Below, piece by piece: positions 9,201-17,130 of a stretch of DNA of 29,061 bases (positions are counted from its first letter, which is position 1; each line of letters opens with the position of its first letter). The stretch spans positions 1-29,061 of the IMG/VR virus record IMGVR_UViG_3300010883_000288; one strand, given 5' to 3'. Position numbers and translations under genes: made by a program. The notes below the pieces were generated by a model that searched no databases, was not told the DNA's origin, and saw nothing but the letters and a program-made list of their open reading frames with translations. Source of the stretch: a virus.

Positions 9201-12200
9201 AGGTGAATATTTTCTAACTGGATCTTCTGTTGCCGTTAAATCATATCCCTATACTGAAAAACAACAATTACCTGAATATGTGTTATCTCGTGATATGGTA
9301 GATATTCGAGCAACAGACATTGAAGTTTTCCGCCAAAACCAACAAGTTAACAACTTATATTTTTCTGTAGAAAAAAGTCCATATAAGAGCATATCCAAAC
9401 GCATGCTTCAATTTTTTGCCTCCCTAAGCGAGATGAATAACCTTATTGGCGAGCCAGCTAATTCATATCGACCTCACTATAAAAACATGGAAAAACTGAG
9501 AGAAGTATTCTTCAGGAGAGTGGGGAACGTCCCGGACTTTGACAAATATGCAGAATATTATAAATGGGTAGACGCAGCTATGGGACAAATAGTTACTCAA
9601 CTATTCCCGGCCTCTTCTAAGCATACCGTAGGAAGTCGCACCCTGGTAGAAAATCATCTTCTAGAAAGGCCTAAATATCATTGGCACTTCCTTGGCGACC
9701 GCAGAAAGCATAAGCCTGACGGACCCGACGAAACTAAAAAGCGTCGTATTTTTGAGACAGCTTTTAAGTGTGAAGAACGTCCGGGCTGGAGATTCTCGCA
9801 TGCGCCGCTAGGGTTAGCCCAAAACGAAAATTGCGATTGGTGGAAGTTTCGGGCGAATCGAGATCTTCCATCTTTCGGGGTCACCGATGCTGGTGTCATC
9901 AATACTCGCCAAGCAATTTTTAGCTCTTCGTTTAATAACCGCCCGCTTCCTACTTACCCCATAGCCCCAGGGGAGGTAGTATTCGAGGCAGGACAGGAAG
10001 TTCTGTGTTTATCTGCTGATCTAAATCCTTTAAAGGTAGGGGGCATTAACCAATATCTTAATAAAAAGAGAGATATCAGAACTCTTTCCTTCGATTCCTT
10101 CCAGCCTATCGAGGATTGTACTGATGTTTTAAACCCATTCGCTAAAACAAGAATAAATTTCCGAGGAACAGTAGACTCACGAAATTTTAAAGGTGAGCAA
10201 GTTACGCCCTTCGGCGCATTTAGTTCTTCTTTATCCGCTGACACTTCAGGGTATGGGGCACAGCTTAACTCAATGGGTCTTGTAAATATAGACCTTGCCA
10301 ACTTACATGAAGATAGCATTGTTCCCATGGGACATAGCGTACCTATGCAGGGTCCTTTTACTAATACCCAGGTTGGAGGATACCAGTCACGGCATGTTGC
10401 CCCTCTAAGAACTTTTAGAAGAAAAGAGAAATATCTTTTAAATATTGCTTCTGGTACCGGGTCCATGCAAATTTATGTGACACAGACTAATACTAGTACA
10501 GAAAATAGCACTCCTAAGGGGCATTACCTTCGGGGACTATCGGCTAAATCCCCAGTAAATATTGCCAATATTGTTACTACTACTGGTTCTTCTGAAATAG
10601 GAGCCGGGGTTAACGTTTTAGGAAATTATTCTAAAAATTACCAAGTAGTCCAAACGGTCGGACGAGACCGGAATAACATGGACTTTGTCTTTAATAACGA
10701 AAACTATAATAATGGTACCGAGCTTGGGTTCACCGGTTCAATGGCTTCAGCCTTTATAATCCCTCCACCACGTCGAATTGGACTTGGAGTTCCAGGCGAT
10801 GGAGCAGAGGGTCTTAGTTTTGCTTATTCTGGATCAGCAGATTATGCGGCTCCACGTCAAATATCCTCTAGAAGAATAAGCAAAACAATTTTTGTAAATC
10901 ATTTTGCTTCTCCTGGGTCTATTCTTGATTCTAAGCAGCAATATCGAGATGTCCCATCAGACCAGTATGCCGCCAATAACGCCCTTCCTTATCGTAATCA
11001 ACTAGTAAGAAAATTAGGTAATTTATCTTATCGTTTTTATGGCGCAGGACTTGGAGATGGTGCGGGATTAAATGGGTATTTAAGACTTTATACTGGGTGG
11101 GGAGGATTCCAACAAGACATCACCCCAGAGTTAGACGCAGTGGCAGGGAATCTATCTCTTCTTAACAGCGGCCAACCATTTACTATACCTATTGCAACTA
11201 GCGTCGCATCGGCAAGCATTTCTAATATCCCATCGGGAAGTATGGTTGCTTTGCATAAAACACAAAGAAATACAATCCAAAGAGTACAAATCAGCGGTAC
11301 TTCTCCGGTAGTAACTTATTATACCGCATCTGTTAGAGACAACGGTTTTGTAGGACGGCCCGTTCCAGACGCAGATAGGAGTCAGTGGTTCAATAACCTA
11401 ACAGGATCTAATAGTGAAGCTTCTACTCTGTACAGCCAATATATATTATCTTCTTCTCGTTACCCTGAAGATATTTCTCTAATCACTTCAAGCTTGAGTG
11501 CTCAAGAAATTAGCTCTTTTGGTGCGTTATCTGTAGTTTCTAATAACGCTGGAAATACTGATTTTGTGTGGGGCGGACAATTTGATGTTGTGCCATGGTC
11601 TCAGCTTCGTCACGGGCAAACTAACCAGGGACTTTATTTCAATAAAAATAATGTCTATAATATTATACCACGATCTAGCTTATATGCGCAGAACACTTCA
11701 AGAGATCTTATTTCTTCTTCTTATACAAGAGAGACCCGTGCTGGATCTTCGGTCTTATACCCCTATTATAGAAGGTTCCGGGAACCACCTGTAACTTCCA
11801 AATATAAGCCTTTGATCCATAAATTAAAAGCTTATCCTGGCAGCCCAGAGAAGACATTAAGAGCCCGTATTGACATAGAGCTTTCTTATGCTTATGGAAA
11901 CGAGCTTCAGGCATTTGCTAATAAAACATTAAATACCTATGTCAACCCCCCTACTAGCACTAAGCATGTGTCTCATAAAGAAAAGAGGCCTTATGAAATA
12001 TTCAGGAATAATTTTATAGAAGGTTTGCCAAAATCAGTAACCGGGATTGACTTCTTTCAGCAAATGCTGTATAGTGAGACAGTATATCCACGGGAAATAT
12101 ATACTTATATGTCAGCTTCTCGGGGTAGATTGGCGTTTTATAATAACTTTTGGAAAAACGATAAGAGTCCTGTAAGTAACAATATGGGGTCGTTTACTTC

Positions 12201-15200
12201 ATATTATCAACTTCGGGATTACGACGCCCATTCAGCAGGTCCTACTTTTAATATTCCGGGCTACAATCGTCAAATAACTAGAGTTACTGGAAACTTTCAT
12301 ACTTCACAGGGATATGCGGTCTTAGCTCTTGATCAGGTTCCGTGGAATCCTTCGGTAGGAGCAAGTGAACCGGCTGGCTTCGGTTCCGCTTCAATATGGC
12401 CAATGGATTCTTTCCTATATTCCGATTCCGTGTCTACTCTCAAAACTGTACTCACTGCCTCTGTGCCTATTTTATTGGCAGACGCCAGCACAATGGCTGC
12501 TGGTGAGTTAATGATGTTGAATTTTGGAACTGTTGAGGATGGCATTACTGACTCTCTGGCAACGACTTCTTCTGGTAGTTGGACCCGTAATAATAGTGTT
12601 ACTTCTCAATACGTGTATTCTGTGCCGGGACTAGCCACGGGGTCTGAAAATGTGGTTACTCCGGCTGTCCCTGCTACTTGTTCTGTGACAATGACAGGTT
12701 TTCTTGCGTCCTTTTTAGACCCAGTGGGCTCTGGAGACCCAACTAGTACCCCACCTCCTTTGAGTGTTAAAGTTTATGATAACTCACTTAATTTTATTAC
12801 TTTCTGGTTTGACGGCGGTAAGCCACCCGCTGGTCCTAGTCGTATTGATGCTACTAACTATCGGGCAGGTATTAACGGAGCAAGCGGGGTTTATGATGTT
12901 GCCCATGGGTTATACAACTCTATAGCTTTCGCCAAGACAAACGCAGAACTTTTAGTAACAGCCGTAGCACCAACGTCCCCATCAGGATTGGTAACAATTG
13001 TTGCTGACAATCCTGGAGCCGCCATCAACACAACTGCCGTCGGGGGGACGGCGATTGGGTCTCAGGCCACTCAGGTTGCATATGCAGGCGGCGTTAATGC
13101 AGTAACTACTGCACATATCACCAAAGATTTACCAGATGCGCTATGTCCAGGCGGCGCTCTTTCTCGTCCAGCTTGGACAGCCGGCAGCCAAAGAAAGTAT
13201 ATTGACGGAATTTCTAAAGGCGCTAATGCCCCCCAGCAATATCCCTTTTATAATTCTTATGAAGATTATGCTCAGGATGTTCGTTTAGCTGGACAGGAGT
13301 ATACAATTGTCCCAGAGTTCCGTATTAGTGAGGTTCTCCCCACCTACCAGTCCAGAGGAGATTTGAGATCATTGGTAAAATCTACTCTAACTCTCACTGG
13401 ATCCAGCCAAGATAATTATAGTGCCGAGTCCAACTCTGATTTTATACCTCGTTATGCTACCACAGATTTGATACAGTACCTGAGTCCATTTATGGAAGAA
13501 GGAAGCCGAGACTTGGAGTTTAATAAAAATCCTCGTCAATTGGGACTTAAGTCAGAAGCTATCTTAAAACTCCTTCCTTACGATGGGTTTTACCCAATGG
13601 ATCGAACCCTACAAATAGCCACTTTATTTTCTCAATCGTATAGCCCTGCTAGCGCAGCTAACTGGGGAGGAACTTCTGGTAGTTCGGCCCAACGCTGGCG
13701 TGCATTGCACAGACCATTCTTTGCACCAGGGGTTATATATAACTCCATTAAATCGGGGATGGGGGTGGAATATCCTATTTGGAGAGCCGGTCGAAACCAT
13801 GGGGAATTCCGAGAAACTTCAGGATATACTGTCCTTGCTGGAGCACTGTCTGGAGCCCTTCCTTCCGGCGCTACCATAGGGCAAATTCCTGGAAACCGTC
13901 GCCGCCGGAATGACGACGGCGCTGATAACTTTAACTTTTCTACTTCCGGAGTGGATAGCTTTTTCTGGTCAGAAAAATTACCATTCGAAGCTATTCTGAA
14001 ACCATTGGAATATATTTCCGACCAGAAGAAGGGGATATTACTTTCAGACCTTAGCCCTTATCTAATAAATGATATTACCGGATCAATAAGCACTACTGGG
14101 TCTGTTGACGACACTCTTTATCGTCTTTCCATCTCAAATTTCCTAGCTACAGTGCCTGAATTCTTTTTGAAAAAACAAGAAGATAATACAAATATGACTA
14201 AATTCGTTGCTCAAGTTCCCACACTGAGTAAAGAACCTCCCCAGGGAACTGCACCAGAGAATACTACCCAAGCTCGGACTGTTCTGGTTAAAGGACAAAC
14301 TGCTTATGTAATGGAGATAGGATTAAAGAAAACAGATAATTTCAATTTATACAATAACCCTTACGCCTTTGGATCCCCTACCTCTAGTGGGTCTGTTGAC
14401 TGGCAAACTATAACTGCTGCCGGCGCTGATATAGCAACCAGAACCCAGGTCGGATCTATACCAGAGGGAAAACCTTGGCCGTTACATCGAGGAGAATTTG
14501 CTCCATTCACACCACCATACTATTATGGTCCAAGCTTGGTGCGTATTATCTATATGCCCAAACAAGATAAAGAAGTAACCTTGAGCGAAATATTATACGG
14601 TCACGAAACCTATACTGAGTTTGTCAATGAAAATGGACAATATTTTGATTTTGCCTCTGGTTCTTTTAAGATTGAAGACGGGTCAACTATAGAGACTAGC
14701 GACTATCCTCCCTACCAATGGAATAGGTCCTGGCAGAACAGAATGGATCTAGACGCCTCTATAATCATTGACAATATTTTCCCAACAGAATTAGGAAACC
14801 TGTCTCCATTGGACCAGAATAAATGGGTAATCATGCCTAAGTGGGAGTGTCCTGCTTTAGATTTCTCCTCATCTGCTGGAACATATGACTTCTCATCTTC
14901 TATAAATCCGGCTAGCTTCGAAACTGAAACTTTAGGTATGTGGCACCAATATGGGGTAGAGCCAAGAACCAATGAGGGTGTGTATCTTTACCTGTCAGAT
15001 GTCAACGAAAATTCTCTTGAGTATCGCCTAGTCGGAAATCCGGCTGGATCCGAGTATCCTGGATCATTCGCAAGTGTAACTTCCTATGTCCAGAAAGTGA
15101 AGAAAATCCCCAAATTTGTGTTTGATGCTGGGGTGAACAACTTTGAATCTCTGGCGAAGCTTGTAGGGTTTAGGGAAGATGATATTATGCCACCTGGGCA

Positions 15201-16146
15201 GTGGGTTCCCGAGCGAGCAAAAAGAATGGGACAACTGGCCGAAGACAATGAAAAAACGATTTCGGAAGCTGTATTGGCAATGCCTTTCTGGTATGATACC
15301 AAAACAGAAGAATATGTATGTATGACGATGACCGCCGATGCTACACAACTAGGTCCTAAAATAAAAGAGTTCAGGCGTGCGTTTACTAAGTATTCTCTCC
15401 CTCCGGCATTGAAGGATTCCATTGCTTCAATGATACCTACTGACTATCCTGAAGTATCTCGAACAATTTTACCTTTTGGTCCGGATGATTATGAATCAAG
15501 TTTTAATGATTATTCAGTAGCTCGAACACCAATAATTTATCTTTTTGAACATACCGCTACATTAACCAAGCAAGACTTGGGAGATATTTGGCAAGGAGTA
15601 ATGCCCGATTTAGCCAAATACCTTAAGAAGACGGTTACGTCTATAGACCATTATATGCCAGGGGAACAGATAGAACAAACCCAGACGGTATTTCCAGAAA
15701 TTCTTCAAACTCAGCTTGATCTAGGGGTAGCCCAGACCGGACATCCCCGAGTAGATTTAATTGATGTAACTGGCTCTCCAAGTGGATTTCAAAGAGAAAT
15801 AAGATGGCTTGTGTTCAAGGTTAAACAACGGGGTCCTACTTCTTATTACGAGACTATCTTTAATGAGATAAACACGGGCAAGGGATCTCGATCTTTCCAG
15901 AATTTGTTCGGCTATATTAGCGCCGACCCCGGAATATCTCCCGCCTTGCGTGAAGCTATAGAACGACAAAAAAATGTATACACTGAATCCCTCTATAATG
16001 CTCAAGATTTGGGACAAGAACGTAATACATATAATTGGCCTTATGATTATTGCTCTCTTATCGAAATGACTAAGTTAACAGCTAAAACAGGATTCCGTCC
16101 CCAATTAGAAACGGAGACTAGGGAGTACCAAAGTGGGAGCATTTGA
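6283..16146 (+). CDS. Giant 3287-residue baseplate/tail protein with LamG-like domains and gpI/gp7-like motif
   Basis: A single uninterrupted frame of 9864 bases. Domains read by eye: residues 60-110, an N-terminal signature (FVHFGSAEKYYDNAFSYTTN, then YYPYDGSDTEI); about 165-400, a LamG/concanavalin-type jelly roll (TVEFFFNKG, YGRLRIEIFSG, SWHNYSFAFH, IDEFRFWKKARTPEDIG); about 470-600, a helical segment ending in NNLNFIFKSKGNEKSIRNLI plus RCYGID, reminiscent of the P2 gpI / T4 gp7 wedge family; about 665-905, a second jelly-roll-like domain (FTLEGEF to YTGAHRTNFSGAV and IHSRDVDNYG); about 1020-1145, a helical conserved-looking region (KWVDAAMGQIVTQLFPASS); about 2120-2280, a possible inserted beta domain; about 2470-2500, FFAPGVIYNSIKSG; about 3067-3287, a C-terminal domain (FEHTATLTKQDLGDIWQGVM, WLVFKVKQRG, NWPYDYCSLIEM). 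No close Shine-Dalgarno: AGGA is 16 bases upstream, so translation is probably coupled through the ATGA overlap. Position after gp25 and gp6 fits the third wedge component. Sugar binding by the LamG domains is inference. Confidence 0.85.
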   Translation: MSIKNLFDNNRQAITVSKYLKKTNVASLGDGIESRQHLSQSIEKRDRFVPPVNYNNPKDFVHFGSAEKYYDNAFSYTTNYYPYDGSDTEITAYGNDLNPLEYSVFKEFYPRSTGYINLGVSYGSVTSDATGYYSSSNAEYIETKGGPHSGTIYSESSYRTSNLEFGGPSGSTVEFFFNKGTGIPSTGQSEKQVVLDVWNNVVSSSQDYGRLRIEIFSGSEDRFKVTMMSGTQGFFTQSVPTTGGIAAQLVSGSWHNYSFAFHTSDNEPSIDFYIDGVCWETNITASGHQAGLVGVVTGSLISNIGALRTAPSGTKDVSDSSLFGYGKLSASIDEFRFWKKARTPEDIGQYWFTPVYGGSNRTDANRALGVYYKFNEGITLTSSIDDIILDYSGRLSNGFFAGYSSVTSRNTGSALNIMSLVSKREDGDPIVRASNPVLVSEKTSFVDLGRQYDYTNSSYLMNMVPSWIYEEDENTSGEMGNLTQILGSYLDTLNLQISQLSKIKDIEYISGSLTGSLNEFPYNNRLLSNAGLVVPEIFEDIGVFGQLLERDEQINFDQELSKVKNAIYKNIYNNLNFIFKSKGNEKSIRNLIRCYGIDENILDVSVYSNNETYRLDSKYLASVSNKKYIDFTGLRNAESSEATVYQYYNGDTNSYGIITGSSELEYYAFTLEGEFIFPNKQNSRLLNYVPPQVISSSLMGFHTPLSTDPDTVDTTWATIGDLTYSDQGFQLYAVKSPGEYAEVLSPDFLVKDAFFVLKDSSGNTLLTTDIYQNVYDGQKWNFALSLNNEKYPFADQVDGTEIDSSTKYRLNLYGVNYDTGIKRNSFTKSVLLDAPSGSQTLQFPKKIYTGAHRTNFSGAVLAQSDVRASSIRYWSQLLPTGTIDIHSRDVDNYGHLSPYQQAYSFQNSSIPQVYIPNIETLALNWDFTNLENPDSAGRVTVADFSSGSNASGYMENYQGTVFSNVNKRQLTGRGEYFLTGSSVAVKSYPYTEKQQLPEYVLSRDMVDIRATDIEVFRQNQQVNNLYFSVEKSPYKSISKRMLQFFASLSEMNNLIGEPANSYRPHYKNMEKLREVFFRRVGNVPDFDKYAEYYKWVDAAMGQIVTQLFPASSKHTVGSRTLVENHLLERPKYHWHFLGDRRKHKPDGPDETKKRRIFETAFKCEERPGWRFSHAPLGLAQNENCDWWKFRANRDLPSFGVTDAGVINTRQAIFSSSFNNRPLPTYPIAPGEVVFEAGQEVLCLSADLNPLKVGGINQYLNKKRDIRTLSFDSFQPIEDCTDVLNPFAKTRINFRGTVDSRNFKGEQVTPFGAFSSSLSADTSGYGAQLNSMGLVNIDLANLHEDSIVPMGHSVPMQGPFTNTQVGGYQSRHVAPLRTFRRKEKYLLNIASGTGSMQIYVTQTNTSTENSTPKGHYLRGLSAKSPVNIANIVTTTGSSEIGAGVNVLGNYSKNYQVVQTVGRDRNNMDFVFNNENYNNGTELGFTGSMASAFIIPPPRRIGLGVPGDGAEGLSFAYSGSADYAAPRQISSRRISKTIFVNHFASPGSILDSKQQYRDVPSDQYAANNALPYRNQLVRKLGNLSYRFYGAGLGDGAGLNGYLRLYTGWGGFQQDITPELDAVAGNLSLLNSGQPFTIPIATSVASASISNIPSGSMVALHKTQRNTIQRVQISGTSPVVTYYTASVRDNGFVGRPVPDADRSQWFNNLTGSNSEASTLYSQYILSSSRYPEDISLITSSLSAQEISSFGALSVVSNNAGNTDFVWGGQFDVVPWSQLRHGQTNQGLYFNKNNVYNIIPRSSLYAQNTSRDLISSSYTRETRAGSSVLYPYYRRFREPPVTSKYKPLIHKLKAYPGSPEKTLRARIDIELSYAYGNELQAFANKTLNTYVNPPTSTKHVSHKEKRPYEIFRNNFIEGLPKSVTGIDFFQQMLYSETVYPREIYTYMSASRGRLAFYNNFWKNDKSPVSNNMGSFTSYYQLRDYDAHSAGPTFNIPGYNRQITRVTGNFHTSQGYAVLALDQVPWNPSVGASEPAGFGSASIWPMDSFLYSDSVSTLKTVLTASVPILLADASTMAAGELMMLNFGTVEDGITDSLATTSSGSWTRNNSVTSQYVYSVPGLATGSENVVTPAVPATCSVTMTGFLASFLDPVGSGDPTSTPPPLSVKVYDNSLNFITFWFDGGKPPAGPSRIDATNYRAGINGASGVYDVAHGLYNSIAFAKTNAELLVTAVAPTSPSGLVTIVADNPGAAINTTAVGGTAIGSQATQVAYAGGVNAVTTAHITKDLPDALCPGGALSRPAWTAGSQRKYIDGISKGANAPQQYPFYNSYEDYAQDVRLAGQEYTIVPEFRISEVLPTYQSRGDLRSLVKSTLTLTGSSQDNYSAESNSDFIPRYATTDLIQYLSPFMEEGSRDLEFNKNPRQLGLKSEAILKLLPYDGFYPMDRTLQIATLFSQSYSPASAANWGGTSGSSAQRWRALHRPFFAPGVIYNSIKSGMGVEYPIWRAGRNHGEFRETSGYTVLAGALSGALPSGATIGQIPGNRRRRNDDGADNFNFSTSGVDSFFWSEKLPFEAILKPLEYISDQKKGILLSDLSPYLINDITGSISTTGSVDDTLYRLSISNFLATVPEFFLKKQEDNTNMTKFVAQVPTLSKEPPQGTAPENTTQARTVLVKGQTAYVMEIGLKKTDNFNLYNNPYAFGSPTSSGSVDWQTITAAGADIATRTQVGSIPEGKPWPLHRGEFAPFTPPYYYGPSLVRIIYMPKQDKEVTLSEILYGHETYTEFVNENGQYFDFASGSFKIEDGSTIETSDYPPYQWNRSWQNRMDLDASIIIDNIFPTELGNLSPLDQNKWVIMPKWECPALDFSSSAGTYDFSSSINPASFETETLGMWHQYGVEPRTNEGVYLYLSDVNENSLEYRLVGNPAGSEYPGSFASVTSYVQKVKKIPKFVFDAGVNNFESLAKLVGFREDDIMPPGQWVPERAKRMGQLAEDNEKTISEAVLAMPFWYDTKTEEYVCMTMTADATQLGPKIKEFRRAFTKYSLPPALKDSIASMIPTDYPEVSRTILPFGPDDYESSFNDYSVARTPIIYLFEHTATLTKQDLGDIWQGVMPDLAKYLKKTVTSIDHYMPGEQIEQTQTVFPEILQTQLDLGVAQTGHPRVDLIDVTGSPSGFQREIRWLVFKVKQRGPTSYYETIFNEINTGKGSRSFQNLFGYISADPGISPALREAIERQKNVYTESLYNAQDLGQERNTYNWPYDYCSLIEMTKLTAKTGFRPQLETETREYQSGSI

Positions 16147-16151
16147 CCTTT

Positions 16152-16179
16152 TTGAGCAGCATCTAACCCCTGATATAGA
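16152..16179 (+). promoter_or_regulatory. Candidate sigma70-type promoter (extended -10)
   Basis: In the 85-base gap after the giant gene, TTGAGC (16152-16157) is followed after 16 bases by TATAGA (16174-16179), preceded by TG plus one base, the extended -10 arrangement. This would start a transcript about 45 bases before the 297-residue gene. The match is reasonable for a host-type promoter, but AT-rich gaps give such matches by chance, and the phage may use a modified polymerase. Confidence 0.4.
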
Positions 16180-16231
16180 ATAATAGTTAAAAATATTAGA
16201 CCACAAATTGTAGGAAATGAATAATTAAGAT

Positions 16232-17125
16232 ATGGCCAAGTTTATAAATAGACAGGAAGAAGTTCTGCAAATACAATTAACTCCTTATGGGAAACACTTG
16301 TTTTCTCTGGGAAAATTTGACCCTCAGTATTATAGCTACTATGACGATGACATCCTGTACGATGGGGTATTTGGTGGGTTAAATGAAACCCAAAATAATA
16401 TTGTGGATAGAATTAAGTCCACCGATCGCCTTGAGATCTTTAGTAATTTTTCTGGGTCGGTAAGAAATAACCAAACGAATTCCAATATTGATAAAAATAG
16501 CTTTGACTCCTTGACTACTGCCAACGGTAAATTTTTTAGATGTCTTGGGTCTAACAGTCCTTGGTCTGATTATGCACCAGCTTGGTCAATTAGCGTAGTA
16601 GGGGATGGATCCTTATTCACGGAGACAGAAACTGTAACTTACCAGAGTGAATATAGTATGCCAACCTTGAATACGGATCTGGACCTAGAATATAGCGGAT
16701 CTATCTCCGAAGTTATGGATGGGCAAGGAAATATCATTCCTTTGGTGTACTATGATATGATACATGAGGATCGTCTCTTGCTGGATATACAAGAACTAAA
16801 TACTATTTTTAAAATGGGGGGCAATTATGATGTTGAAGTTTTTAGAATCCCCGATAATCAGTCTTTATCCACTCAGAATTTGGAGTTTATAGATCCCAAC
16901 TCTGACGCCTATTCTATACTAAGAGAGCAGGTGGAAGACCCAACAACTATTTCTTATTTACAGCCGGATAGAGACCTTGAGACATTGTTCCCAGTAATCA
17001 ACCCTTCTTTCGTTGAATATTTCTTAGAGGTAAGGGTAGACGACGAAATATCTGATATACCAGATTTCCGGTCTGGTATCTATTCAACTAACCGTCCTAA
17101 CGACCCACAGCAACCATGCGAGTAA
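16232..17125 (+). CDS. Tail/baseplate structural protein with collar-fibre-like N-terminal motif
   Basis: A 297-residue protein starting MAKFINRQEEVLQIQLTPYG, followed by a KHLFSLGKFDPQYYSYYDDD element. I recall closely similar N-termini in large marine phages, where they are annotated only as structural. The pattern (V/I)L-x3-LT-x2-G-(K/R)...G-x-F...DD-x-I is repeated in the 353-residue protein at 24547 and is reminiscent of the N-terminal attachment domain of phage tail-collar fibres. The remainder is acidic and aromatic with no enzyme motif. The start is set by the conserved N-terminus: the ribosome site is weak (AGGA at 16212-16215, 16 bases upstream), and an in-frame upstream ATG at 16217 is closed by a stop after two codons. 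It is followed after five bases by the 1254-residue gene. Function is inferred from context. Confidence 0.8.
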   Translation: MAKFINRQEEVLQIQLTPYGKHLFSLGKFDPQYYSYYDDDILYDGVFGGLNETQNNIVDRIKSTDRLEIFSNFSGSVRNNQTNSNIDKNSFDSLTTANGKFFRCLGSNSPWSDYAPAWSISVVGDGSLFTETETVTYQSEYSMPTLNTDLDLEYSGSISEVMDGQGNIIPLVYYDMIHEDRLLLDIQELNTIFKMGGNYDVEVFRIPDNQSLSTQNLEFIDPNSDAYSILREQVEDPTTISYLQPDRDLETLFPVINPSFVEYFLEVRVDDEISDIPDFRSGIYSTNRPNDPQQPCE

Positions 17126-17130
17126 AATAA

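Noticed and set aside
9954-10466. A 170-codon open frame on the minus strand inside the giant gene.
   Set aside because: It is antisense to a well-supported coding region, has no recognisable domain, and matches the random antisense frames seen throughout the window.
15064-15422. Two overlapping minus-strand open frames of about 90-110 codons.
   Set aside because: They overlap each other in different frames and lie antisense to the conserved-looking C-terminal part of the giant protein.
6283-16146. Giant protein as a tape measure protein.
   Set aside because: Tape measures are long helical proteins with hydrophobic segments; this one is mainly beta-type, aromatic and Asn/Ser-rich with LamG domains, and sits after the wedge genes.
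16217-16228. ATG upstream of and in frame with the 297-residue gene.
   Set aside because: It is closed by a stop after two codons, so it is neither the start nor a meaningful leader peptide.
16243-16250. TATAAATA, identical to the T4 late promoter core.
   Set aside because: It lies inside the coding sequence of the 297-residue protein, after its start codon, and similar AT-rich octamers occur by chance in this genome. A promoter here would miss the gene's start.
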